From contig JAHBBC010000021.1 in assembly GCA_019915015.1 (NCBI GenBank), forward strand, positions 62,001 to 126,000: a DNA stretch of 64,000 nucleotides. The letters run 5' to 3'. Source of the stretch: Auriscalpium vulgare. Its lineage: Eukaryota; Basidiomycota; Agaricomycetes; Russulales; Auriscalpiaceae. Positions within the stretch are counted from its first letter, which is position 1. Each line of letters starts with the position of its first letter. Below are positions 21,884-33,154 of the stretch, in pieces. The notes below the pieces were generated by a model. That model was given only the letters and a program-made list of their open reading frames with translations, searched no databases and was not told the origin of the DNA. A program made the position numbers and the translations under genes.

Positions 21884-24436
21884 TTCACGCATTTCTCCCA
21901 GGCGTCGTCGCATCTCCTTCTCGGTGCGCGTCGGCGGAACCATGCGACAGAGAGCAGCGCCAAACTAATCGGATGATGTCAAATTTCGTTCAGCAAAAAC
22001 TATGGCTGGGGAGCTCACCAGAGTGCACAGACCGCCGAAGCGCAGGACCCACGCAACTCCGTTCTTTCCCAGGTACGTGTTTGTATTCGTTGGGTCGTTA
22101 TCAACCTCCGCATCGACGGCTTGGAAGATAGCACTGGAGACGAGAGCGACCTAGATGAGGGTGTTAGACACTGACCGAGACCCGCAACTCGTCATCAGAA
22201 GCACGTACGATGAACTGAGGAAAGACGATAGCTAGATTGTGAATGCCGAGGATAGTCCCTCCGGCAACAGCAGCCTGCTCCTCATCCACTGCTGGCCCAG
22301 TTTGGTCGTCGAATGACCGGCGGCGTTGGAGGAGCGGTTGGCGCTCAGCACGCAAGGCATTTCGCAAGAAGTTGGGCGTGGATGCGGTACGGGTATGCGA
22401 TGCCCGTCGGTTTGTTACGTGAGGTTGCCTGCTAGGCTGGGGCGCCTCATCAAGCTCTTTCAAGAACTGTGGGCTTCGTTCAATGCGAGCTGTAATCCAG
22501 TGCTTGAATGAATATTTACCTCCATGATGATGGCGAATGGCACCCAGCATGCTACCGCCCAACAGATCCCGACGAAGCTGACGGCAACAATTGCCTAGAT
22601 TAGACTGATGAGAAGGCGACATAGCGCTTGATGATATGCCACGTACTTGCACCACCGTCGTGATGAAGAAAGTGGAGAAGGTGATGGCGCTGAACAACAG
22701 CAAGGCCCCCATCCAGATATTCCTCAACAAGAACGGCATGATTGGTAGCCGCAAGGGTCTGCCATGCCTGGCTGCCTCAGCTTGCCACTGCCTGATGGTG
22801 TCCCTCAGCCTGGAAATCTCGGCGTCTTCGTCATCATCTCCTTCGTGCGCGAGGAGCCGGACATCGCGCCGGGCAAGGTGGGGCAATATCGTCCCGGCTC
22901 CGACGGCCACTGTAAATGCGTAAACCTTAGTCCAAGGAAGTTCGGACTTACTCCCAGGACGTACCGATACTATACAGAAGCATGGCAAAGGCTCCGATAC
23001 GCGTGGCGTAATCGTTGTCCGGTTCAGCTTGATTCTCTGCCGCCATGACTTGGCCGATGTAGGTAGTTCTATCCGAAAGACACAACACATCAGTGCGACA
23101 GAAGCATGAGTATAACATCCGACGTACGAATAGAATAGAAAGGGGAACCTAGCATGATTGGATTAGCCAAGTAACCCAAGGGTTGGTCATGGCCACTCAC
23201 CATCCCATAAATGCGAAGATTTGCACATAGCATACGCGTCGAATGGGGTGCGGAAGCTTGACAATAGCGTTGTAAATGTTCGTGAGTATATCCCTCAGTT
23301 TACTGCGCGGACGTCAGGACCTCGTTGGGCGCAGACGGCCACGGAACTCACCCCTTGGATTTCTGACTGAGCTCGCGCTCCTTCTCTTCCTGGGTGAAGC
23401 ACGTAATCCACACAGTTGCGACGAGTATAATGATGACGATAACGCAGAACTTTCTGAACTGATCGCCTCCAAGCAGTCGGAGGATGGGCAGTTTGGCAAG
23501 GGGAAGGAAGCCTATTCGTTCCGTCAGTAACGGACCGAGCCGGCTCCGACCATACAAAACGTACCAAACCCATACCCGACGATATTGCCAGCTTGAGTCA
23601 TTCTGCTGTGCCATGCGTTTCCGGCGCTAAGCTGTTCCGAGGGTGTGATATCCAATAAGAGGTTCCGCAACGAGGCTTGCAGTGCGTTTAACGCGAAGTC
23701 CAAGAAGTAGAATGAGACGACCGCCAGCGCGATAGCGACGTTTGATGCCTGCGAAAGACGTGAGTAAAGCGCCTTCAAGTTGGCGCTGGCAACGAATGGT
23801 ACCTGGTGCGCTCTTTTCGGGTCCCAGTCGCCTGCGCCGGCATGGAAGATATCGACGAACGCCCCGGCGATGTCCTTACAATACGCCAAAACAAACGTGG
23901 ACACAGCTAGGACTATGGTCGAGAGAACGACCCAGTATCTCCGCCGGTACTTGGACGTCGACGAGTCTGATATAGCGCCTACACATTTGCCATGAGTAAC
24001 ACGCACGGCATGCGGAACACAGCACGCACCGATCATAGGCTGGGCAATCAGACCAGAGATGGGACCCGCCAGCCAAACCAGGCTGGTAAGCTGCTCAGAA
24101 AGCCCAAGTGACAGCAGAAAGGGTGTTCCATATCTATTAGAAGTTAATACCAAAGCGCTGGACATGCTTGGCAGTGACTTACCCCAGTTCTACCGTCCAA
24201 GCGATTTGCGCTCCAGCCATTGAGATGCTCAGGTTGAACAGGTCGAGCGTCGTGAGCCGTTTCTTTCCGGGCCTATCCTTGCTATGACTACGGTTCTCGC
24301 TCTCGCCCTCGGGGTGTGCGCCATCGCCTGGCGGTGTCTCTGTTTCGCGCACGGCAGACCGCTTGCTGCGCGCGCCAGGCCATGGAATCTGTGTGGTGGG
24401 ATCTGGGTCGGCGTCGATGTTGGTAGGGAACGCCAT
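21860..24436 (-). CDS. MFS/GPH-type alpha-glucoside or sucrose transporter (fungal SUT1-like)
   Basis: The start at 24436 gives MAFPTNIDADPDPTTQIPWP, a hydrophilic tail, then LDLFNLSISMAGAQIAWTVE as the first helix. The loop GAISDSSTSKYRRRYWVVLS is the characteristic motif of the glycoside-pentoside-hexuronide/sucrose transporter group, related to S. pombe Sut1. About twelve hydrophobic segments can be counted over eight or more short introns (for example near 24120, 23900-23990, 23520, 23300 and 22040). A long cytosolic loop with HTRTASTPNFLRN and LLQRRRSFDD lies between later helices. It ends RRRLGEMRELKSESYP at 21860. The likely role is proton-coupled uptake of maltose- or sucrose-type sugars at the plasma membrane. 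It is convergent with the DPH6 fragment and its last codons recur at 14035-14067. Confidence 0.85.
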
Positions 24437-24831
24437 CTGAAGCGAGAGAGACCCGCTAGGAGGGGAAGGGCGCGCAGGATGGGGAGATGAGGGTTTCCGG
24501 CAGGTCCGCTCTATATAGCAGCGCGCTGTCAGGACGTAATCGGCTTTCTCCGGGCTGCTCCTGCTCACAGCACCACACGGCGCGCAGCATGGCCAGCAGA
24601 GCCAGCGACTGCCCAGTGCCTAGAAACTTGGAAGAAGACAAAACCTTATAACAGTGTGTGCCAAGTAGTATTCGAACAGATGATCAGATAGTAACTACAT
24701 CTGGTAAACCACGGCACAAATGCGACGAACACTTGAGAGCAAGAAGCACAGACACACTTGGGAACGAACTAGCAATACAAGAATCAGAATACACGTGAGA
24801 TGCGCCTACTCTATCGTATAACATGTCCAGT
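24437..24831. other. Intergenic, promoter of the SUT1-like gene
   Basis: 395 bp between two minus-strand genes. A TATA-like CTATATAGC lies at about 24510-24518, roughly 75 bp upstream of the transporter ATG. Nothing else seen. Confidence 0.45.
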
Positions 24832-26802
24832 TCAACGCATTGATTGTATGGAAGCGCCGCGTCGATGCCCAACGTGTTCGAGGCTGGGCATCGACGGCAA
24901 TGGTTTCGAGAGGATGTGGAAGGGTAGCCGGCGGGCGGAGGTGGGTGTGTTCGTCACTGTGGGCGTCCCATTCGGACTGGGTCCGTCGGGCGAGCCCGGG
25001 GGCTCAGGAAATTGGGCATAATGACTCGACGGCCCGGTGTAGTAGTTCTTGGGTTCTGGTGTTGCAGGAGGAATCGCATTCAAGGAACTGCCACGAGACG
25101 GAGGCAAGCGGGAGGATGTGGGGGGCAGGGGAAGAGTGCTGGATGGTGGTGAGAAAGACGGTGAACTGGAGCTAGGAGGGTCAGGCAATCCTTCGGTGTG
25201 ATTCCGAGACATGTCCTGGGATGCACGTGTGGTAATGATGAAAGGAGGCTTTGGATTCGTTCGCAGTTGCGCGGCGGAGAGGGATGGTCTTAACCTTCGT
25301 CGTGACCCCGTCGTTGGCAACGATGATATGTCATCCCCGTTGGCGGACGGCCCGGCTGATGACGGGTTTGACGAGTTCTGCGACTTCTGGTCTGTAGAGC
25401 CGCTACCGCTCCGGTTCCGCGACATCAAGTACTTCTCGATGGCGTTGGCGTCTTGCTCACGGACACGTGTCGCTATTGGAGAGAGCGCCGACGCGGGGTT
25501 ACTGCTTCCGGGGTGAAGTGAATTTCCCGAGAGTGAGGGTTGGGGCGTTGGTGAGGGCACGGAGAAAGTGCCCGTGCTGCTCGAAGAGGAAGCACCAGAA
25601 CCGTACTGATGTAAATGTGATGGGGATGAGGTGTACGCGCCAGTATATAATTGGCCAGACGGGAGGCTGTCCAGGTCGACGCTGTCCGACGTCGAAGTTG
25701 TGTGGCTGGCGGCTGATCCGCTGCGCATGCGGACGGAGTTCACGTCCAGAGACCTTGACGGTGGCTCATGGCCACCCATCTCATTTCCCCGCGCAGCCGC
25801 TTGCGCGAACACTCTGCGTGCCTTCTTGTTCGACTCGTACTGCGCTCGAGCAGTGTCCTGGAGAGTGTCCCGGGTGCTGAAGCTATATATATATGTATAA
25901 GGCGCCTGATTTGACCACATCACGATGAACCCACATACGAGTAGGCATAATCTGATGGCGTGAAGCCGTCGTTGTTCCTAGCTGCATACTGGCACCCCCG
26001 CTCGATCAGAAGTTGTACGATCTGTGCCAAGAGTGAAGGTCAGACATGTCCGTGCGGCCTTCAGATATCGTGCGCACCGGGATATGATTCCATGCACTCG
26101 CGCTGTGCACAGAGGTCAGGGGAGAGTAGTTGGACTGAACGAGACACGCACTAGTGGAGAGGCGTATTGCCTTGGTTGTCCGATAGATCGACGTCGGCCC
26201 CAAGGTCACAAAGCATCTGAACAAATACGCACGTTAGGTCGTGTGCATGGTTAAGATAGCTGCAATGACATACGCGGGCAAGCTCCTCATTCCCCTTCAG
26301 AGCCGCAACGTGCAGCGCTGTCTTCCCATGAGTGTCGGCCCAGTCCATGATGAACGTATATCGGTCATAGTATAACCGAGCCATTCGCAGAGTTGCCCGC
26401 ATGAAATCAGGGTCGGACTGTCCATACGGACTGGAGTGCGAAGGCTTCAAGTCGGCAAGGAGGATTAGGATTGTGCTGTTGTCCAAGTCCTGCACAAAAA
26501 TGAGGAACATACGACACGATCGGACGGGGCTGTGCGTACCTTGCTGAGCTCCTCGTCATCATGGCCCTCGTTGAGCAAGAATTCAAACGTTTCTTCATGT
26601 CCTAGTACAGCTGCCCACGCGAGCGAGGTGTATCTCTTGGGACCGGGATCAGGGTTGCGCATGTCCGTGCGCTGTATTAGCCTCTTGACGAGGAAGAGGT
26701 TGTTTTCTGGGGTGGGGATGGGAGAGGAGATCGGAGGGCAGACGATGACGACGCACCCTTGACAGCCCTGCGCAATCGAGCGGTGGCATCTTTTTCTGCC
26801 AT
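24832..26802 (-). CDS. AVO2: Ankyrin-repeat protein resembling TORC2 subunit AVO2
   Basis: The start at 26802 gives MAEKDATARLRRAVKG, and the next exon adds NLFLVKRLIQRTDMRNPDPG and YTSLAWAAVLGHEETFEFLL, the first ankyrin units. Further units follow in short exons: TALHVAALKGNEELAR, MLCDLGADVDLSDNQGNTPL, and LLIERGCQYAARNNDGFTPS. The C-terminal half is one long exon rich in Ser, Pro and Gly (for example SSSSPSFSPPSSTLPLPPTS) and ends HRRGASIQSMR. An ankyrin array at the N-terminus followed by a disordered tail matches fungal AVO2, a non-essential subunit of the plasma-membrane TORC2 kinase complex. At least six introns. It is divergent from the STEEP1-like gene over 198 bp. Ankyrin proteins are numerous, so the name is probable rather than certain. 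Confidence 0.75.
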
Positions 26803-27000
26803 GAGAGAGGAGAGAGGAGAAGGCAGGAAACAACAAAAGGCGGAGAGTGGGGGGCGAGCACTGGGTACGGGCCGCGTTCCTAATATATCCTCCCTTACGT
26901 GACCTTCATTCGTAGCTGGGCGCACCTCTTCCAGTCCCTCCGTCCATTAAACGCGTCCGGGCCTCCTACCAACCGTTTCCACGCTATCTCCGCACGTCCG

Positions 27001-27688
27001 ATGCCCAAGGTCGTCTCCCGTTCCGCAGTCTCCTCGTCCACAGACGGTACGTTCTGCCGTCACCCTGGCATCTCGTCTTGTTCTCGAACACATGCAGCCC
27101 AGCCCACCGCGTCGTCCGTCGCCGCCCTCCGTGTCTACTGTCAGTTCACCTCACTTCCCGCCTTGCCTCTGCTGACATTCTGAAACATCAGACTGTATAT
27201 GCGGTGAATTCGTCGTCAGTCCCGCTCGGCTCCTCTTACCCGGCGCGCTCCTCACACCGCCACCCGCCGACAGCTCGTCATAGACAAGAGTTTGGCCTCC
27301 TTGCCTCGCCGCCAAACGGACGACGCGATCATCATCCGCTCGCAAGACACTCCCAATGCAAAGGCAAGGGTGTTCAAGCTGAATGCCAACCCCGGAGAGC
27401 CCATGATCGTGGAGAGGTGCGTCCCTTGTGCCTAATACGCCGGCGCCGCATCGCTCATTCATTCGCGTATTCGCCAGAGGACAAGGGCGGCATGAGCGCC
27501 AGTTCCGCTTCCACTGTCCCCGGTGTACACTTCCTGTGGGATATCAGACAACGCCACCACCGGCGAAGTCAGGGCCCTTTCTGTATATCCTCAAGGGCGC
27601 TGTGACACAGGTACAAGGGCAGACTCCGGCGGATGCTTTCGACGGCGAAGAGCCTGACGTACCTGAGGATTCGGCAGGAGCTTCCTAG
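27001..27688 (+). CDS. STEEP1-like protein (CXorf56/UPF0428 family)
   Basis: The start MPKVVSRSAVSSSTD is nearly the family N-terminus. Splicing gives LRVYYCICGEFLVIDKSLAS and LPRRQTDDAIIIRSQDTPNA, then RQFRFHCPRCTLPVGYQTTP, so both Cys pairs (CxC and CPRC) that likely bind zinc are present. It ends GAVTQVQGQTPADAF and an acidic tail at 27688. Introns of about 50-60 bp lie near 27047-27096, 27144-27191, 27213-27269 and 27418-27478. In animals the protein helps ER exit of STING; fungi lack STING, so a more general ER or splicing-linked role is expected. Confidence 0.86.
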
Positions 27689-28527
27689 ACGTCCTCGTGC
27701 GGTCGTCTATACTTTCAAATCATCACGCTGGACGCTCGCATATGACAGACTGCTATGAATGGAACCTGGCAATTGGGGACGCATAATACACAACACATGG
27801 GCGTAAATTATGTACAGACACCGCCATCCGCACCTGAGCAAAGCGAGGGATCAGCAAGCTGAGATACCAATCCACGATGCCATATAAAAGTGTGAAAGCG
27901 ACTCAGTTACCGTTGTAGAAGTAAAGTCATGACGAGGGCGCTCAAAGTAATGCACCCTCGTTCCGACAGTGTGAATATTGTGTCATCACCGTCTAGAAAG
28001 CAGCAAGACCGAGAAACAAGACATGAAAAACTCACCATCTGGGACACGCATGGGAGAGAGACGACGACGAGCAGGCGGACTCGGACGCGAATGAAAAGAT
28101 TTATACAGACATGTTTTGGTATATTGACGGTTGTGTGCGCGTCGGAACCAAATAACTCGACGCGTCGCCGACTCGCGTGCGGCCATTGTCCGCTCAAACA
28201 GTGACCCACCACTCGTCTCGCTCGCCCACTGTCCTCGACACGCCCTTGACGACAATGTGTACGCCTGCTTCGCCTCTGTGGGTCCCGGTAGGTCCTCGCT
28301 TGCCCGTGCCACACATGCCTTTCCGGGTAGTTTTTCACTTGCCATGAGGCCCACCTCGTCGCCTGGAGACTGGACTTCCATCACCACGCACCTGTCGCTC
28401 CCTCGGTATATAACCTCGGCAGTCCTCAGCTCGTTCCCCATCACCAGCAGCCTAGCTCACTACCACAGTCAGCACCCTCGCACACTCTCAGCCCTCGCTC
28501 TCACTCGCTCTCGTCCTCATACACACA
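27689..28527. promoter_or_regulatory. Intergenic; TATA box and pyrimidine-rich leader of the 73-aa gene
   Basis: 839 bp without a gene. GTATATAACC at about 28406-28415 is a good TATA box about 115 bp before the ATG at 28528. It is followed by a C/T-rich leader (28436-28525), a pattern typical of highly expressed basidiomycete genes. Confidence 0.6.
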
Positions 28528-28749
28528 ATGGCCTACTCCAGCATGACGTCCACCGCCATCTTCCCTTCCGCATCTGCATCCTCCAATGCATTCGCCCTCT
28601 TCGGGCAGTCACCCCGTGACAACTACGCCATGTACGAGGACCTTCGCCAGGCCGTGCGGCCTTCGAATGGCCCGGCGTCCCAGCGGCAACGCCAGACGAG
28701 CGCGACATCGACGAAGTTCAGCTTCAAGAAGATGTTCGCCGGCCTTTGA
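28528..28749 (+). CDS. Small orphan protein, 73 aa, MY-RPSN family member 1
   Basis: An intronless frame encodes 73 aa: MAYSSMTSTAIFPSASASSN, then AFALFGQSPRDNYAMYEDLR and QAVRPSNGPAS, ending KFSFKKMFAGL. It shares the layout NxFxxFxQxPxxxxAMYxxxxQxxRPSN and a basic-aromatic C-terminus (FKKMFAGL against LKRFFASL) with the 85-aa protein at 36484-36741. A TATA box and C/T-rich leader precede it. There is no signal peptide or membrane segment. Function unknown; I do not recognise the family. Confidence 0.75.
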   Translation: MAYSSMTSTAIFPSASASSNAFALFGQSPRDNYAMYEDLRQAVRPSNGPASQRQRQTSATSTKFSFKKMFAGL

Positions 28750-29183
28750 AGGCATCCTCCTTCTCGCAGGGGGTCCTCGGATCCGTTGCTGAATCAAATC
28801 ACCGCCATATGATGGCCGCCTCGAGGACGCGCTGCCCGCGCTCCTCTTGGCCCACCCCCGCCGTAAACCTCGCTAGGACGAGTGGGCACCAGTCGCGCGA
28901 TCGCGATGCTATATCCGCCGAACGGCGTTGATCGGCGATGGAGTAGGAAGGAGAAGGACGGGGGGCTAGGGAAGGGATATGTTGTGTATAGCGTTAGCCT
29001 TGCAATGCCCAGCGATCGATACGATGGCTCTCGAACAGTGTGCATGCGTGCGGCAAGGCCTGGACCGGCGATCGAGCGCGAACAAGTCCGGCGACAGGGC
29101 GCCGCTTATGCGATGTATGTGCCTGCCATATTCGACTTCGCTCGAGGGCATCGCTCCTTCCTCCGCTCTCCATCCTCCGCGCC
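28750..29183. other. Intergenic
   Basis: 434 bp holding the 3' region of the 73-aa gene and the promoter of the WTAP-like gene. No gene or repeat seen. Confidence 0.4.
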
Positions 29184-30396
29184 ATGGACATCCCCTCGGC
29201 CAGAGAGCTCGACCTCGAGGCTCTCCTCCGCAACAGGGATGCCCAGCTCGCTCAGCTCACGGTATACTCCTCCCCACACGTCCCCCGCGCGCTCCCTCTG
29301 ACCCGCGTCCTTGTTCTAGGACGAGGTCTCTCTCCTCCGCCGCTACCTTCCCACCCAGCCCGGCCCTTCCACAACAGAACCCGTCTCTCTCCCCCCCGCA
29401 CTCGTCTCCGTCCTTCTGCCACACCTCAACGCAACCGCAGAGGGCGCCGCCGCCGGCTCATCCAGCACAGTCACCACCGCGCTCACACAACGGACCAAAC
29501 TGCTACAAGAAGAGAACGACGAACTTTATGAATTGCTCAAGAGCAGCGAAACCGGAAAGCTCAAGGAGGAGGTCAGAGGGCTCCGCCGCGCGGTGGACAG
29601 GCTCGAAATTGCACTACGAGGCACGCCAACCTCCCCGTCTATTTCTGGATATACGAACTGACGATGCACCACAGAATCCCACCAGGTCATCAAGTCCCTG
29701 TCGTGAGTCTGCCCTGTCATAGCTCTGCTCGGCGCCCGAGGCTGACTTTGTCACAGCGACGAACTAGACAAGTCCTACGAGCTGGCGCTCACTCCCGCGC
29801 GGCAGCACAACAATGCCGCTGCGCATCAATCAACGCACCCATCGCGTCCATTGCATCAGGCACCGCCACACATGGCCCCGCACAGCACAAGCAATGGCAG
29901 CGGGACCGGGAACGGGAACGGGAGCGCTGGCTCCAAGCCCGTGCCTACAGGCCCCCGCGCACACAAAAAGCCGCGCCTCTCCGAACCACGCATGTCGCCG
30001 TCGACCGCGAAGAACGCGCTGCCGCGAATAGAGACGCAGGCGTCCAACCGGTCCACGTCGCGGCACATGGACTCGCCGGAGCACTCGCCCCTGCTGTCGC
30101 CGGTCCACCGCAAGGTCTCCGGCGGGAAGGTCGTCGAGATGGCCGTCGACGGGGACCGCGACGGGGAGCCGCGCGCGCGGCAGCGCTCGCCTGCGCCGAA
30201 GGAGCGCTCGCGCGACCGGGAGCGGGAGCGGGGCAAGGACCGCGACAAGCGCGACAAGGAGCGGGAGAAAGATAGGGATCGGACGTCGCGGCGGAACGGC
30301 CACGGGCGGCGGAGCGGCCGGTCGGGGGGCGGGGGGCGTGACAATGCGCCGTTCGCGGGCGGGGATCGGACGTTGGCGGAGAGAATGGGACTTTGA
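29184..30396 (+). CDS. WTAP/Mum2-like coiled-coil protein with an RD/RE-rich tail
   Basis: The start MDIPSARELDLEALLRNRDA is joined to DEVSLLRRYLPTQPGPSTTE. The core RTKLLQEENDELYELLKSSE and GKLKEEVRGLRRAVDRLEIA is a coiled coil that continues ESHQVIKSLSDELDKSYE. This arrangement matches fungal relatives of WTAP/Mum2, the scaffold of the mRNA N6-adenosine methyltransferase complex. The C-terminal half is low-complexity: a Gly/Asn run, then alternating RDRERERGKDRDKRDKE, as seen in splicing-speckle proteins, and it ends GDRTLAERMGL. Three introns: about 29262-29320, 29621-29674 and 29704-29757. The second has a GC donor (GCACGC). Family assignment is from memory of the coiled-coil pattern and is probable. 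Confidence 0.72.
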
Positions 30397-32509
30397 GCGA
30401 TACGGGGGTGGGGGCGCGCTGTTTTCTGCCTCGGCCGCCCGGACGGACGTATGTGACCTGACCGCACTAGCCATGGACCACGGACGAATTCACTGTACAC
30501 GGTACGGACCCTCGTTTCCAGACCCACACCAATGTAGCCATAGCTGACCGACTTGTGCCTGCTCGCAGGCTGTATCTATATATCTTCTTGTCCTTGTCCT
30601 CGCATCCTCACGCCGCACCTGCTCTGCAACATTGTATACTGTCATCTTTGTCGTGCGTTCCAATTATGTTCCTTGCGCTTTCCGGGCTCTCTGGGTCGAC
30701 GTCCGCTGTATCGCATCACTGCCCGCTGCAATCATCATTGGGCACTTGTAGACATGCTCGGGTCCGGAGGCTCGAGGCTGCACGTCAAGCGATGCATACA
30801 CAGTGGATGTCCACGCACGCCGGGACCGACGCACCATTCGTCGCCGCGATTCATTGCCTGCCAGCCCGTCATACTTACCGTCACCCGCGCAGAGGGATTT
30901 GCGATCGGCGCGCGCGACTCGCGTTTAATTTCACGATGTCTCGAGCGCGTCGTCCGGGTGCCCTCACCATGCGCGATGCCGTCAACGCCATGATGGGCTG
31001 CAGCTGTCGCGCACTCAATGCATGCCCAGGGCCGATGTGCCCTGCACGCAAAATTGCGTCCTGCGCGCACGCCACTGCCACCGCCACGCAACAGATGCAT
31101 GGATATGGGCCCGCTCTCGGCCATTGCGTGAATATTGGGCTTCGCGAATCGAACGCGAAGGATGGCGACGTCGGATTCCTTCCCACCCATTTGATTCAGC
31201 CCCTGCGCCCCGCTGTGGCCCTGCCATTGGCGTTTGATGGACATGGACGGCCCTCGCTCGCCCGTGCGCACGCTAGCCCGGCCGCGCAACCCGAGACGGG
31301 CTATAGGCGCACGTCAGATTTAATGCATGGCGGCCGCACCAATGCCGCGCTGGAGGCCGCCATAGACGCGCGTGGCGGCCTTGCATTGTGTGCGGACTTT
31401 AACGGCGCTTGCAGCTGGAGGCGCGTTGATGCGTGCGCGCGAAAGGCATGCTGCGCCGTCGTGGCCCAGGTAGCCTCACTACTACAGGACGTGCCGGTGG
31501 AGAAAGCGCGGCAACGGGAGATGAAGTTTCACGTACAGCGGCCGTTGAGTGTTTACTGCATGCATTTATATGTCTGCTTGCTTTGTCCACGGAGACGCAG
31601 CGTGACGCCGTTGCAGGCGATTCCCCGCCGCCCGCGCTTCCGCCTGAGTCCCGCCGCGTACTAGTGCCGCCCACGCGAGGTTGAAACGCGCATGCAATGT
31701 CATCCAGCGGGCTCCCTGTTGCTATGCCGCAGCGTGGCCCAATACGCCCGACGCGGAGGACGCGCGCTTGCACTCCGCCATCCAGTCACATCCTTCCCCA
31801 TGCGCGCTAGCGCGAGATTAAGTTAGGTTGGAGGCGCCGGCGCTGTGCCAAGCGTCGCTGACCGGACCTTGGCCCATGGGGCCGGGGTTAGCGAACGTGG
31901 TCAGGAGGGTGGCCCGCAGCCATCATAGACGCGGGCGGAGCAAGGCCTGACCTGATCTATTTAGTGCTTATCTTCGCGGGTTTTCTCCAGGGGGCTCGAC
32001 GACGCGACGCGACGAGGGACGTTTATTGCGCGCTCGGAGTACCGGCGTCCCGGTGCTGCGCGCCTCGGACAGCCGACACCTGTCGGAGAGGCTCACTCGG
32101 AAAATATGAAACAAACGATGGCAATATTCAGGGCTTACGATCGCACCGGTGGGAGGCGGGGGTGCGATGGATTAGCTAGACAGCAAACGCTATGTACTGT
32201 AAGGTGGGTACTATTTGACAAACAACATGGTCCGTGGGATGAGCGGGGACGATAATTAGGTACGGACAAGGATGGTAAGGGCGCAGCATGGCGCGTAAGC
32301 GACAACAGATCGAATGATGGTATAGTGTACAGATGTTCAAAGACATGAGCTCAGCGATGACGAAAGCGAAGGAAAGGATGGGGCGGGATAATTCGCTCAG
32401 CGATGACGAAAGCGAAGGAAAGGATGGGGCGGGATAATTCGCCCGAGGCGACAAAGGAATGGAGGTTGCAAGCCTGGAAGGCATAGTCTCTGGAGCGCAT
32501 GCCGCGTGG
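30397..32509. other. Long intergenic interval with an orphan open frame
   Basis: No recognised gene in about 2.1 kb. The plus strand is open from 30666 (first in-frame ATG, MFLALSGLSGSTSAVSHHCP) to a stop at 31664, about 333 codons, but the product is rich in Cys, His, Ala and Arg and has no recognisable domain. An antisense frame of similar style exists at 30735-31289. A perfect tandem duplication lies at 32350-32441. Confidence 0.4.
32350..32441. repeat. Perfect 46-bp tandem duplication
   Basis: The 46-bp unit beginning CTCAGCGATGACGAAAGCGA and ending GGGATAATTCG occurs twice head to tail (32350-32395 and 32396-32441) without a mismatch. It lies 70 bp past the stop of the proline-rich gene on the opposite strand. 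Identity implies a recent event. Confidence 0.97.
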
Positions 32510-33154
32510 CTAGATGACGCCGCGGTTGTTGTGGATGGAGAAGAAGCGCATGCACGTCATGGCCTCGGTCGAGCGCGTGGGCCGGATGGAGGGGGGGCGG
32601 GCGTAGGACGCGTCGGCGAGGTCTGGGATCTGCAGCAGCTCGGGGTGGTTTGTCGAGCGCGGCTGGAGGACGGGCTTTTTGGGACTCGCGGCGAGGATGG
32701 CGGCGGGGATGGGGGGCACAGGCGGCGGGGACGACGGGCGGCGCGGGCTCGGGGGCGGGGAGCGTGCGCGTGCGCGGGTGTGGCCCGGGGACGCGGAGAC
32801 GGAGAGCGAGATGGAGGCGACGCGGCGGTGGCGTGACCTGCCTGCGAGGCGGTCGCGCGGGGGCTCGGGGAGGGAGCGTGTGTTCTCCCTGCGCGCGCCA
32901 AAGTCGACGCCGTCTGCCCATACGTCGACGAGGACGCGGGTGTGCTTTGGGCGCTGTGCGAAGACGCCCTTTGTGAGGAGGGGGGAGCCGATGAGGGTGG
33001 GGGGGATGGGCGGCGAGTCCGGGGCGAGGAGGAGGCGCTGGCGGGACGAGGTGCGGGGGAACGGGCGCGGGGACGGGAGCGGGGTGGGCAGCGGGGGGGG
33101 CGAGGGCATGCGCGGGGGCGGGGACTGCGAGCACGAGCGGGACGAGTAGGCCAT
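32510..33154 (-). CDS. Proline/arginine-rich hypothetical protein, 214 aa, single exon
   Basis: The frame starts at 33154 with MAYSSRSCSQSPPPRMPSPP and ends SIHNNRGVI. It is almost entirely disordered, rich in Pro, Arg and Ser, with one more ordered-looking stretch TLIGSPLLTKGVFAQRPKHT and RVLVDVWADGVDFGARR. A TATA element (TATAAATA on the minus strand, about 33190-33197) sits 36-43 bp before the ATG, which favours a real gene with a very short leader. I do not recognise a family. A GC-rich antisense frame is open too, so composition alone is weak evidence. Confidence 0.6.
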   Translation of the reverse strand: MAYSSRSCSQSPPPRMPSPPPLPTPLPSPRPFPRTSSRQRLLLAPDSPPIPPTLIGSPLLTKGVFAQRPKHTRVLVDVWADGVDFGARRENTRSLPEPPRDRLAGRSRHRRVASISLSVSASPGHTRARARSPPPSPRRPSSPPPVPPIPAAILAASPKKPVLQPRSTNHPELLQIPDLADASYARPPSIRPTRSTEAMTCMRFFSIHNNRGVI

